Notes: generated by a model not told the origin, from the letters alone. A stretch of DNA of 22,587 nucleotides from an uncultured Caryophanales bacterium (GCA_947169395.1 CAMVPJ010000015.1:1-22587), one strand, 5' to 3'. Numbered from the stretch's first letter, positions 14,486 to 22,582 are shown. Numbers and translations: made by a program.

Positions 14486-14982
14486 AACACTCCTATTTTC
14501 TTTAATCTATTTTTATATCTTATTGGTTGTATCTTTTTAATCTTACTACCTTCTATACTTACCTCAGGTATATATATTCCTGTTTTAAGTTCGATATAGT
14601 CTGCTACTAGCCTTCTATGACAAAATTCAGTTATATCTTCATGACACAATAGAATTATATTACTACCAAATCTATTATATAAAGTATCAAGTAATTCATC
14701 TGCATCTAATTCTTTTAATCTTGTTTCAAAATAACTTTTTATATACTCATCTTCTATTTCTTTTCTAAAACGTTTATACTCATTTTTATCTTTAATTTTA
14801 GGTAATTCTTGATATTTATTTGCATAATTCAAATATGTTTTAAGACGAGGCGCTAATTTTTTATAAGCAGGACCGTAATATTTCCAAGCATTACCTCCAT
14901 CTCCTGTAATAGAAACAGTATTACCACTTCTTACATTATTATAGTTTCCTGTACCTAATATAATATCTTTAATATCAACCAT
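14482..14982 (-). CDS. DUF488-like protein
   Basis: Most similar to the DUF488 family, of unknown biochemical role. The hallmark is the C-terminal IILLCHEDITEFCHRRLVADYIELK (about residues 112-136), with LCxE and CHRR as in DUF488 proteins, followed by a short Lys/Arg-rich end. The first half includes SITGDGGNAWKYYGPAYKKLAP, which matches the DUF488 pattern where a short product such as Y-P-A-KL-P appears. The Cys and His at the two motifs could be catalytic or metal-binding. TTGAGGT precedes ATG 14982, and it overlaps the pncC stop by 8 bases. Being embedded in the NAD operon suggests a pyridine-nucleotide or ADP-ribose related job, unproven. Confidence 0.7.
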   Translation of the reverse strand: MVDIKDIILGTGNYNNVRSGNTVSITGDGGNAWKYYGPAYKKLAPRLKTYLNYANKYQELPKIKDKNEYKRFRKEIEDEYIKSYFETRLKELDADELLDTLYNRFGSNIILLCHEDITEFCHRRLVADYIELKTGIYIPEVSIEGSKIKKIQPIRYKNRLKKIGVL

Positions 14983-15445
14983 TTATTACCTCAAGTAATT
15001 TATCCACTATTTTACTAATTATTAGTTCTTTATTAAGCGCACGCGATGGTTCTATAGCCTTAACAGTAAAATCATAATAGTTATCATTATCTTTATCATA
15101 AATAGACACAAAAGTAACATTATCACTACCATAAGGATTATTCTTATCTACTCTATTTAACTTACCTGTAATACCTACTCCATAATTAGCATCAGCAAAC
15201 TTACTTATATTTAGTGCCATTTCTTTAGCTACTTCCATACTATATACACTATATTTATCTATAGTATCACTACTTACTCCTAACTTTATTTTATATTCAT
15301 TAGAATAAGTTACTGCTGAGAATTTAAGTACATCACTAGCCCCTTCAATATTAGTAATAGCATTAGCGACTCCTCCACCTGTACATGATTCCATTGTAGC
15401 TATTGTTTTATTCTTTTCAGTTAATAATTTAATTACTTCTTGCAT
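14975..15445 (-). CDS. pncC: NMN deamidase (CinA C-terminal family)
   Basis: Hydrolyses nicotinamide mononucleotide to nicotinate mononucleotide and ammonia, recycling the NMN left by NAD-dependent DNA ligase. The single-domain, 156-residue form carries TIATMESCTGGGVANAIT (about 15-32, with the catalytic Ser in ESCTGG), KFSAVTYSNEYKIKLGV (with the catalytic Lys-containing YSNEYK segment) and YGVGITG. The typical GP-A-P of the last motif is altered (GITGKLNRVD), which may or may not matter. AGGAG lies about 8 bases before ATG 15445; a GTG at 15451 is too close to it. It overlaps the ADP-ribosylglycohydrolase gene and DUF488-like gene at both ends. Its product, NaMN, is the direct substrate of NadD in the same operon. 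Confidence 0.85.
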   Translation of the reverse strand: MQEVIKLLTEKNKTIATMESCTGGGVANAITNIEGASDVLKFSAVTYSNEYKIKLGVSSDTIDKYSVYSMEVAKEMALNISKFADANYGVGITGKLNRVDKNNPYGSDNVTFVSIYDKDNDNYYDFTVKAIEPSRALNKELIISKIVDKLLEVING

Positions 15446-16278
15446 AAACACTTCTCCTTTTTATAATACTTACTTAATATATCTTTCATATAATCTGGAA
15501 TAAATCTGTTAACATCCTCTATTATAGCATTTGGTATACCATAGTATGCTTCTGCTAGTGCACCTGTAATACAGGCTATAGTATCCGTATCTCCTCCTAT
15601 TGATAAAGACGTTCTAATAGCGCTTTCAAATGAATACGATTTTAAGAAACAGAATATAGCTTGTGGCACTGAATCAATTGCTTTAGATGTAAATATATAA
15701 TTATGTCTTAAATCTTCTAAATCATAATCTAGATTAAAGTAGTTTTTAGTAATATAATCTATAAGTTCTACCTTAGATATACCATGTCTTAAAAAGAAAA
15801 TTGAAGTTGCAACTGCTTCCGCACACTTTATACTATCTATATTATTATGTGTAGGAATAGTAGCTAGCATAGATTCTCTTCTTACATCTTCAAGCGAGTC
15901 AAATAAGTATCCTACAGGAGATATTCTCATTGCGCATCCATTACCATAACTATCTCCTTTAGAATTATTATTAAGCCAATTAACAAAGCCTCTACCAAAC
16001 CTACTCCTACCATACTTATCCATACCTAAGTTTATTTCTCTTAATCCATATTCTTTAAGACAAGCACTATAATCTTTATTATTAATTATTGCATCCATAA
16101 TAGAAGTAGTAAGTATAGAATCATCTGTAACAGAACACTCATCATTAAAAAGTGGTGTATTATTATCAAGTATTTTAATTCTATCTATATAATCTCTAAT
16201 ACCTTTTTTCTTTTTATCAATAACTTCTAATACTTCTAAATAAGAACCTGCAATATCACCTATTATCGCACCTAACAT
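15433..16278 (-). CDS. ADP-ribosylglycohydrolase (DraG/ARH family)
   Basis: Removes ADP-ribose from a target, releasing free ADP-ribose; needs Mg2+ or Mn2+. The 281-residue protein starts MLGAIIGDIAGSYLE. It has SVTDDSILT near residue 50 (metal ligands in TDDS) and SIGGDTDTIACITGALAEA near residue 230, both family signatures with intact Asp/Thr ligands. ATG 16278 is used rather than the upstream TTG because AGGAG sits 7 bases before it. It follows nadD by 35 bases and overlaps pncC. In an operon with an ADP-ribose-sensing type regulator and a Nudix hydrolase it could raise or recycle the effector. Its target, protein, nucleic acid or small molecule, is unknown, and no ADP-ribosyltransferase gene is visible here. 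Confidence 0.85.
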   Translation of the reverse strand: MLGAIIGDIAGSYLEVLEVIDKKKKGIRDYIDRIKILDNNTPLFNDECSVTDDSILTTSIMDAIINNKDYSACLKEYGLREINLGMDKYGRSRFGRGFVNWLNNNSKGDSYGNGCAMRISPVGYLFDSLEDVRRESMLATIPTHNNIDSIKCAEAVATSIFFLRHGISKVELIDYITKNYFNLDYDLEDLRHNYIFTSKAIDSVPQAIFCFLKSYSFESAIRTSLSIGGDTDTIACITGALAEAYYGIPNAIIEDVNRFIPDYMKDILSKYYKKEKCLCKK

Positions 16279-16313
16279 TCTATCACTCCTAAACAATCTA
16301 ATTATATCATAAT

Positions 16314-16847
16314 TTAATATAATCTATTATCATTAATATATTTTAAAACTTTAGAATCAAGATATTTATCTCTTTTTTCTTTATTATTTCTAATCTCAGT
16401 AGATGATATATCAAACTCTTTAATATCTGTAATTATAATATTATCATTTAGATAATTACTAATATCTAATTTATTTCTACCTATTACTATTACTCCATAA
16501 TTAAGTATCTTTTCATAATTCATCCATTTATCTAAATTAACTAAGTTATCCGCACCTATTATAAGTTTTATATCACAATCAGGATATAAAGTTTTATACC
16601 TATCTAGTATTTGATAAGTATATGTAAGGTTATTACTAGTATCATCGATAATTATATTATCATTACTAACTAGTTTTAGCATATTTACTCTATCTTTAAT
16701 ATCAATTAGATTATTCTTATCCCAATAAGACATGGTTGGAACTACATATACCTTATCAACATACTTTTTTTCTAGTAATTCTTTTATTATATTAATGTGA
16801 CCAATATGTACTGGATTAAAACTACCTACAAATATGCCTAATTTCAT
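16314..16847 (-). CDS. nadD: Nicotinate-nucleotide adenylyltransferase
   Basis: Transfers AMP from ATP to nicotinate mononucleotide, giving NaAD. The nucleotidyltransferase signature GSFNPVHIGHI is at residues 8-18, with the HxGH pair, and FDISSTEIRNN near residue 147 is the second signature (ISSTxIR). The SYWDKN and LIIGADNLVNLDKW segments are typical of NadD. At 177 residues it is of ordinary, slightly short size. It shares an ATGA junction with nadE, so the two enzymes of consecutive steps are translationally coupled. The gene downstream (ADP-ribosylglycohydrolase) follows after 35 bases that contain a TATAAT-like sequence, possibly an internal promoter. Confidence 0.93.
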   Translation of the reverse strand: MKLGIFVGSFNPVHIGHINIIKELLEKKYVDKVYVVPTMSYWDKNNLIDIKDRVNMLKLVSNDNIIIDDTSNNLTYTYQILDRYKTLYPDCDIKLIIGADNLVNLDKWMNYEKILNYGVIVIGRNKLDISNYLNDNIIITDIKEFDISSTEIRNNKEKRDKYLDSKVLKYINDNRLY

Positions 16848-17590
16848 CTAACTTTATATGTAGGAGTAATAAACTTATGCTTGTTTTGATTATGCATTTT
16901 CATTATCTTTTGTTTAATACTATCTAATACATATTCACCCTTCATAACTTTTTCAACATCATCATATTTAAAACCCAGTTTTTCTTCGTCAGTTAATCCA
17001 GATAATCCATCATCAGGAGTTTTATGAACTACTTTATCAGGTACACCAATATATTCTCCTATTTTAATAACTTCTCTAACAGATAAGTTAGCAAGTACCA
17101 TTATATCTGATACATTATCTCCACCTTTAGTAAAGTATCCAACGTATAGTTCACATGCATTAGATGTACCAGGAACAATATATGTTGCATTATATTTTTT
17201 TGATAACATAGCTGCCTGATAATAAAGCGTAGCTGTTCTAAGTCTAGGTTTTAGATTAATATTAGCATCAATTAAATATTCATCTTTAATACCATCAGTA
17301 TTTTCATTTACAAAACTATCATAGATATCAGTTAAATCAATCTCTTTTAAATCAAAACCAAAATGATTAGCAACTAAATAAGCATTATTTTTATCTTCAA
17401 TCTTAGAGTGACATGGTAACCATAATCCCTGTACATTTTCAGATCCTAACGCTTTTACAAATAACCCGGCTACAACTGCTGAATCTTTGCCACCAGATAT
17501 ACCAATTACTGCTCCTTTTAAATTATTATCTTTATAATATTTTCTTATAAATTCTATTATCTCATTAGTTATCTTTTCTACATCAATCAT
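16844..17590 (-). CDS. nadE: NAD synthetase, ammonia-dependent type
   Basis: Converts NaAD to NAD with ATP and ammonia. The 248 residues carry the PP-loop SGGKDS at 32-37, PGTSNACELYVGYFTKGGDNVSDI with the conserved Gly-Asp that contacts substrate, and KTPDDGLSGLTDEEKLGFKYDD near the end, all typical of NadE. There is no N-terminal glutaminase domain, so ammonia must come free or from another protein. AGGAGG lies 6 bases before ATG 17590 and the gene overlaps the Nudix gene by 8 bases. Together with pncA, pncB and nadD it completes nicotinamide salvage to NAD. Confidence 0.95.
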   Translation of the reverse strand: MIDVEKITNEIIEFIRKYYKDNNLKGAVIGISGGKDSAVVAGLFVKALGSENVQGLWLPCHSKIEDKNNAYLVANHFGFDLKEIDLTDIYDSFVNENTDGIKDEYLIDANINLKPRLRTATLYYQAAMLSKKYNATYIVPGTSNACELYVGYFTKGGDNVSDIMVLANLSVREVIKIGEYIGVPDKVVHKTPDDGLSGLTDEEKLGFKYDDVEKVMKGEYVLDSIKQKIMKMHNQNKHKFITPTYKVR

Positions 17591-18251
17591 TATATTCCTC
17601 CTTAAAAAATCTTTTTAATACTTTTACTTTCTCTTTAGTATCTTTTATATTATTCATTATTATTTCTGCAGTATATAATTTCTCAAGCGCTAATTTAGAA
17701 TTAACACCCAATATATATCTCATTCTTACTAATTCTTCTAATTCAGAAATATTAAACGTCATATATTTAATATGTTCATCTTTATCTAGTTTTTGCTTAC
17801 CTACCTTTACTGCATCTAAAGCAAGAAATATTCGATTAAATGCTTCACTACATCCTTCATCTTGATAAAACTCATCTAATTTTATTAGATAATCTGAGTT
17901 ATATCCGGTTTCTTCTTGTAATTCACGTAGTGCGGCAGCATAAGAGGATTCAGATACTTCAATATATCCCGCAGGAAATCCAACGCCTACACCTAATATG
18001 GTATGTACTCGAGGTTCGATTACTGTTAAGTATTCACCATTTACAAGTCTTGGTATAACTATACTTGCAGAACCACTATTATTATTTTTTAATATCTTTT
18101 CTCTAGTAATAACACTCCCATTATTTAAGTAATATCTATTTACCTCACTCTTAATAAACTTATCACTATCTTTTTTCTCTACTTTCTCAAGCCCAATAGT
18201 TTTATACTCCTCTATAATATTTTTTAGTTCTTTTAATTTATCTGCACGCAC
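17583..18251 (-). CDS. Nudix hydrolase, ADP-ribose pyrophosphatase-like
   Basis: A 222-residue Nudix enzyme with an intact catalytic box at residues 95-117: Gly95, Glu101, Arg109-Glu110, Glu113-Glu114 and Gly116 all match the consensus. AGYIEV before the box and the strand ASIVIPRLVNGEYLTVIEP with a following Arg resemble ADP-ribose/NADH pyrophosphatases. The N-terminal 50 residues form a helix and a beta region often found in NudF-like members. GTG 18251 overlaps the pncB stop by one base and is preceded by AAGGTGAG. In this operon the likely role is clearing ADP-ribose, the effector of NrtR, or salvage of NAD fragments; substrate not proven. Unlike NrtR in the same operon, its box is complete. 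Confidence 0.85.
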   Translation of the reverse strand: MRADKLKELKNIIEEYKTIGLEKVEKKDSDKFIKSEVNRYYLNNGSVITREKILKNNNSGSASIVIPRLVNGEYLTVIEPRVHTILGVGVGFPAGYIEVSESSYAAALRELQEETGYNSDYLIKLDEFYQDEGCSEAFNRIFLALDAVKVGKQKLDKDEHIKYMTFNISELEELVRMRYILGVNSKLALEKLYTAEIIMNNIKDTKEKVKVLKRFFKEEYND

Positions 18252-19801
18252 TATCTCACCTTCTTCTTTACTTTACATCTATTATTTTCAATTAAGTAAT
18301 TTTTAAGTTCTCTTAACTGATTACTTAGAAATACTCTATATTCTTTAGGATTAAATGTTGCCTTTACATCATTAGGTAACATTTCCATCTCACTTTTAAA
18401 ATACTCTTTCTTATCTTCCATAGTAGGTACATCATAAACCAAGTTACCATCTTTAAATATAACTGTTTGTAATTCTCTAACATTATAATTATCAAGTTTA
18501 ATCTCTTTATACTCATTATCTTTTACAATAGTATAATTCTTATTAATAACTTCATCTGCAAGAGCAATAATATCACCAATCATATATCCAGTATTCTTAT
18601 CATATAATCTATACACTTTTTTATACCCTGGATTAGTAGTTTTAATTGCATCTCCACTTAATTTAATCTTAGGAATAACCTTACCATCATCTTCTACCGC
18701 ACATAATTTATATACTGCCCCTACTCTTTTTTCTGGAGCAGATATATTATCTCCAACTCCAAGTGTATCCATAACTGCGCCATCATTTTTTAACTCTTCT
18801 ATTTTCTCTGCAGTAAGTCCATTAGATAAGCATACTTTAGCACCCTTAAAGTATTCATTCATTATCTTTTTTGCTTCCTTAGATAATACAAGCAAATTAC
18901 CACTATCTATCCTAATTCCTTTTAAATTTACACCTTCTTTAATACAAGCATCAATTGCAACCTTAGTACCATTTAATGTATCATAAGTATCTACTAAAAG
19001 CATTGTAGAATTAGGAAATGTTCTTGCGTATTTTCTAAATGCTTCTTCTTCACTATTTGCTTCCATTACTCCACTGTGAGCCATTGTTCCAAGTGGCTTT
19101 GTATAAGTAGCTTGTGCTGCTTTTACATTAGATGTTCCAACACATCCTGCAGTAAATGCTGCAATATCGGCATCTACTGCTGCTTCTAGACCGTAAGCTC
19201 TGCGTGAACCAAATGACATAACGGGAGTATTTCCTGCTGCATTAGTTATCTTACTTGCTGCAGTCATATATGCAATATTACTGTTATATATAGCAAGAAT
19301 AGCAGTTTCAATTAATTTACATTGAATACGTGGTGCACGAACAGTTATAAATGGTTCATTTCTAAATACTATAGTTCCATCAGGCATACCATAAATATCT
19401 CCTGTAAACTGTAAGTGTCTTAAGTAATTTAGCATATCTTCACTTAAATCAGTTTTTTCTCTTAAAAACTCAATATCCTCATCAGTAAAATGAAACTCTT
19501 TAATATATTTAATTAATTTATCAACACCAAACACAACTCCATATTTAGCATTTAATGGTTCTACTCTAAAGAAAGCATCATAATAATCAATCTTATCATA
19601 TTCCTTAAACTTATTATTAACCTCACCCATTGTCATTTCATAAAAATCAGTCATCATTGTCATATTATGTGTATCATAATTAACTACACTATTATATCCA
19701 TTTTCTTTAAGTATTTTAGCAATACTTTCCTTAATCTTTTTATCGGTCATAGGATCTACATCCTTAATAGTAACTTCATATTTAATATCCATATTTTTCA
19801 T
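18251..19801 (-). CDS. pncB: Nicotinate phosphoribosyltransferase
   Basis: Joins nicotinate and PRPP into nicotinate mononucleotide, the committed Preiss-Handler step. TDFYEMTM at 51-58 is the family start motif. FGSRRAYG near 197 contacts PRPP. LGTMAHSGVMEA has His242, the residue phosphorylated from ATP in known enzymes, and IRIDSGNL follows. At 516 residues it is longer than usual, because about 46 residues precede TDFYEMTM. That region (EVTIKDVDPMTDKKIKESI...) is charged and unfamiliar. The start at 19801 is supported by AGAGGAG 9 bases before it, within a leader nearly identical to that of pncA. It is followed by the Nudix gene with no gap. Cytoplasmic enzyme. Confidence 0.93.
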   Translation of the reverse strand: MKNMDIKYEVTIKDVDPMTDKKIKESIAKILKENGYNSVVNYDTHNMTMMTDFYEMTMGEVNNKFKEYDKIDYYDAFFRVEPLNAKYGVVFGVDKLIKYIKEFHFTDEDIEFLREKTDLSEDMLNYLRHLQFTGDIYGMPDGTIVFRNEPFITVRAPRIQCKLIETAILAIYNSNIAYMTAASKITNAAGNTPVMSFGSRRAYGLEAAVDADIAAFTAGCVGTSNVKAAQATYTKPLGTMAHSGVMEANSEEEAFRKYARTFPNSTMLLVDTYDTLNGTKVAIDACIKEGVNLKGIRIDSGNLLVLSKEAKKIMNEYFKGAKVCLSNGLTAEKIEELKNDGAVMDTLGVGDNISAPEKRVGAVYKLCAVEDDGKVIPKIKLSGDAIKTTNPGYKKVYRLYDKNTGYMIGDIIALADEVINKNYTIVKDNEYKEIKLDNYNVRELQTVIFKDGNLVYDVPTMEDKKEYFKSEMEMLPNDVKATFNPKEYRVFLSNQLRELKNYLIENNRCKVKKKVR

Positions 19802-19840
19802 TATATCAATCTCCTCTTTTTAACGTTTTATTAATAACAT
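19795..19840 (-). repeat. Leader of pncB, near copy of the pncA leader
   Basis: From ATGTTATTAA to the ATGAAAA start, 41 of 46 bases match the same interval before pncA (20440-20485). The match includes the ribosome binding site AAGAGGA and ATTGATATAATG. It also shares the half-site TTAATAACATAT (plus-strand reading), but lacks the second half of the pncA palindrome. Confidence 0.6.
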
Positions 19841-19855
19841 ATTCTAAAAAAATAA

Positions 19856-20446
19856 TCATCTTGTTTTAACTAACTGGATACCTTGTTGTTCCATAAGCAA
19901 ATATGCAGCATCAATATAGTTCTTTCTTACAGACTCACCATATGTAGCAATTGCATCAGTATATGCTTTAATAACAACATCTCTATTCCATTCGTCATTA
20001 TAATTTGCAAGACCTAAAGCCCCGTTTACAACACATATATCAGTACAACATCCAACAATATCATACTCATCAACACCCTCAAGTTTATTAACCACTTCTC
20101 TAAACTTAGGTGATTCCATAAAACTTGTAGAATTTTTCTTAATAGAAATAGTATTATCTAAGTCCTCATACTCTTTTAATTCATCTACTAACTCTGCTTC
20201 GCTAGTATTATCAAGACAATGTTTCGTATTACCAAACCTTTTAAATTCAGTTGAATTAGTACTATGAGTATCCTTAATAAATATTACAAGTTCTCCCGCA
20301 CCTAACGTACTTTTAATTAGCTTAATCTGATTAGGTATAATACGTTCAATTTCTTTATCGTGCAGAACACCTTCACGTACAAACCCGTTAACCATATCTA
20401 CCACAATCAAACATTTCTTATACATTTTAAAATCTTTAATTTTCAT
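19856..20446 (-). CDS. pncA: Nicotinamidase (isochorismatase-like family)
   Basis: Hydrolyses nicotinamide to nicotinate and ammonia, the entry to the salvage path. The 196 residues carry the triad: Asp17 in IVVDMVNGF, Lys at about 103-104 in SIKKNSTSF, and Cys138 in CTDICVV. Asp59 and His61 (KDTH) with a later His are the expected metal ligands. Overall length and spacing fit nicotinamidase better than other isochorismatase-like hydrolases, and the adjacent pncB supports this. AAGAGGA lies 9 bases before the ATG. It is the first gene behind the operon promoter and so leads the whole NAD gene set. Confidence 0.9.
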   Translation of the reverse strand: MKIKDFKMYKKCLIVVDMVNGFVREGVLHDKEIERIIPNQIKLIKSTLGAGELVIFIKDTHSTNSTEFKRFGNTKHCLDNTSEAELVDELKEYEDLDNTISIKKNSTSFMESPKFREVVNKLEGVDEYDIVGCCTDICVVNGALGLANYNDEWNRDVVIKAYTDAIATYGESVRKNYIDAAYLLMEQQGIQLVKTR

Positions 20447-20478
20447 TATATCAATTTCCTCTTCTTAATATTTTGTTA

Positions 20479-20492
20479 ATAACATATGTTAT
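20479..20492. promoter_or_regulatory. 14-bp perfect palindrome in the pncA leader
   Basis: ATAACATATGTTAT reads the same on both strands. It lies about 25-40 bases downstream of the predicted start of transcription. Its half TTAATAACATAT recurs before pncB (19831-19842). It is a candidate NrtR operator; reported NrtR sites vary strongly between lineages, so this assignment rests on location. Confidence 0.45.
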
Positions 20493-20497
20493 AATTT

Positions 20498-20519
20498 TAA
20501 CAGGTTTTTCTTCCTGTTA
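20498..20519. promoter_or_regulatory. Inverted repeat at the pncA start of transcription
   Basis: TAACAGG (20498-20504) and CCTGTTA (20513-20519) are perfect 7-base arms separated by 8 bases. The repeat begins where transcription is predicted to start (about 20518). It could be an operator blocking initiation or a hairpin protecting the 5-prime end of the mRNA. Confidence 0.45.
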
Positions 20520-20524
20520 CTAAC

Positions 20525-20553
20525 ATTTTATTAAAAACAAATAGTTTTGTCAA
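20525..20553 (-). promoter_or_regulatory. Promoter of the NAD operon
   Basis: On the minus strand a perfect TTGACA (20548-20553) and TAAAAT (20525-20530) are exactly 17 bases apart. This is the best promoter in the window. It drives pncA and probably all following genes, since no clear terminator is seen before the two-TM gene ends at 12046. Confidence 0.75.
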
Positions 20554-20571
20554 TACTTTTTTACAAATTTT

Positions 20572-20608
20572 TTTAAAAAATTAAAAATACCGCATTTAAT
20601 GCAGTATT
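20572..20608 (-). terminator. Intrinsic terminator of the transglutaminase-like gene
   Basis: Directly after the stop codon the minus strand forms an 11-pair stem, AATACTGCATT with AATGCGGTATT, containing one G-U and a very short loop. A long T-rich run follows. It insulates the NAD operon promoter from the upstream gene. Confidence 0.75.
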
Positions 20609-22564
20609 TCACTTAACGTTTTCACTAATATCTTCTAATTGAGGTTCTATCAAAGCATTACTATCAATAAGAGAAATATTATTATCATTATTCTCTTTAA
20701 ACTTATTATCTATATAACTATATACTTCTTTACTACCATCTTGATTTATCTTATATGTTGTAGGAAAACATTTACTCATTCTTTCTTTATTAAAACTAAT
20801 TGTTCTATCTACTTCTTTTTTAGTATCTTCTTCACTTAATCCATAAAACTTACTATATAATGTAGTAATTGCAGGCTTAATTTGTTCCAAATTAATTGGA
20901 TTATTTATTTTAGATACAATATAATTACCTACATCATATAAGAAATCAGTATAATATTTACCGATAACAGTAGTTTCATATCTCTCAGTAACTTGATACT
21001 TAGTTATTAAACTAGTATAATATTTTCTATCTAATTTCTCTATAATATCTAATAAATCATTAATCAATCTAAATTGTGCTTTTTCTTCTGTAAAAGTAAT
21101 TGCCATTGTTTTATCATTAATGAGTCTATCCATATATTTATTTACATTATTATAAAACTCTTCTAATGTATTAGATGATAATAAACTATATTCCGAATTA
21201 TCTTGATATAAATATCTTTTAGCTAGATGTGCTTCATTAAATGTCATAGTTGAATATATATAAGAATCCTCATCTATCACATTATCCCAAGTAGGATCAG
21301 ATTGATATATTCCATCAATACCATATTTAGGATCAACTAAATTTACTATTACTCTTGAATGTCCACCATATTTAGATATAGCATACTCACTATATTCTGA
21401 TAACGCATCTAAAGAATCGAATCCTACATCAACCCCTACACTATAAGTAGTTGAATTAATTCCTAATTTAGTAAGTAAGTCCTGGAACATATTGGCATAT
21501 CCAACACATACCATGTATTCATCATTATCAATTATTTTATAAAGCTTACGTGAATTAAATTTATCATCATATTTATCAACCTCATTATATTTTTTATAAT
21601 GTTTAGTAATATTATAAGCATATAAGAATTTCTCATATGGTGATAGAGTAACAGCAGGCTTAATAAGTTCATATAAATACTTTTCATGATTTAAGTAATC
21701 ATTAATACTCATATCTACAAATTCATAATTTACTTCTATTTTATTTGATATATTATCATGGCTAAATAATTCTTGATTAAATAATTGTTTATCATCAGTA
21801 TTAACCTTAACATAATATTTAAAATTAGAATTAATACTCTCTAACTTCTCTATACTATCAAACATATTATTATAATCTTTATAATTAAAGCATATAGTAA
21901 CTCCTTTAAGTAACTTAAAATACTTAATTTCGTCATCTGTAAGAGGTTTAAAAAGGTGTAGTTCATTTCCCTCTTCCATATCTTTTAAAAAATCATAAAT
22001 ATAATAACCAATAAGATTTCTATCTATATTATACTTAATAATACCATCGAATTTAAAATCTAATTCTTCTTCTACACCATAAGTTTTAATGCTTTTAATA
22101 GTACCATTATTAAGTTTATTATAATCAGATTCTTTTAATTTATATATATCATCTCTACTACCTAAGCATATTTCAGTTATACTAGGATTAGCCGCAATGG
22201 CATTAATAACTTCATCATTTATTAGTTTGGTATTTTTAATAGTTAATGAACCACTATAGTTGTTTATAAAACTAACAAGTAATCTATTAATATCTTCTTT
22301 ATTATTTTCATAATAATCTGGATTAATACATAAAGACTTTTCTATTATAAAATTATCTACATAACTCATTGGATTATTAGTATCATTTAATAACACCTTT
22401 TTATTATTAATTATAATCTCACTATCTAATTCTATCTTTTTAATATCATATTTATTATCCAATACATCTTGACTACTTACAAATTTTGTATTAAGTATTG
22501 GAATATTATTCGCATACACACTATCCATATATCCTTGTATAATCAATCTTAGGGATTTAGGCAT
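20609..22564 (-). CDS. Transglutaminase-like protein with LRR-like N-terminus
   Basis: A 651-residue protein of unknown role with a transglutaminase/cysteine-protease-fold core. Cys353 in MVCVGYANMFQDLL, His402 in GGHSRVIVNLV and Asp423 in QSDPTWDN form the expected Cys-His-Asp triad in the right order. The N-terminal part (about 95-180) has LRR-like strands such as GSLTIKNTKLINDEVINAI. No signal peptide or membrane helix is seen, so it is probably cytoplasmic. The C-terminus is charged and helical. The start is uncertain. ATG 22564 has no ribosome binding site and lies only a few bases behind a possible TATAAT (22576-22581, minus strand). ATG 22528 has AAGGA only 3 bases before it. An in-frame TAA upstream shows the gene is complete. 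It stands alone, ended by its own terminator. It could act on proteins as a protease or crosslinker. Confidence 0.7.
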   Translation of the reverse strand: MPKSLRLIIQGYMDSVYANNIPILNTKFVSSQDVLDNKYDIKKIELDSEIIINNKKVLLNDTNNPMSYVDNFIIEKSLCINPDYYENNKEDINRLLVSFINNYSGSLTIKNTKLINDEVINAIAANPSITEICLGSRDDIYKLKESDYNKLNNGTIKSIKTYGVEEELDFKFDGIIKYNIDRNLIGYYIYDFLKDMEEGNELHLFKPLTDDEIKYFKLLKGVTICFNYKDYNNMFDSIEKLESINSNFKYYVKVNTDDKQLFNQELFSHDNISNKIEVNYEFVDMSINDYLNHEKYLYELIKPAVTLSPYEKFLYAYNITKHYKKYNEVDKYDDKFNSRKLYKIIDNDEYMVCVGYANMFQDLLTKLGINSTTYSVGVDVGFDSLDALSEYSEYAISKYGGHSRVIVNLVDPKYGIDGIYQSDPTWDNVIDEDSYIYSTMTFNEAHLAKRYLYQDNSEYSLLSSNTLEEFYNNVNKYMDRLINDKTMAITFTEEKAQFRLINDLLDIIEKLDRKYYTSLITKYQVTERYETTVIGKYYTDFLYDVGNYIVSKINNPINLEQIKPAITTLYSKFYGLSEEDTKKEVDRTISFNKERMSKCFPTTYKINQDGSKEVYSYIDNKFKENNDNNISLIDSNALIEPQLEDISENVK

Positions 22565-22582
22565 GGAATCGATTGATTATAC
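22537..22582. repeat. 12-bp perfect inverted repeat at the gene start
   Basis: GTATAATCAATC (22537-22548) and GATTGATTATAC (22571-22582) are perfect inverted copies, 22 bases apart, spanning the first candidate start codon. One arm contains TATAAT on the minus strand, a likely -10 box. The arms could be a bipartite operator, or fold the mRNA so that the start region is looped out. Confidence 0.6.
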
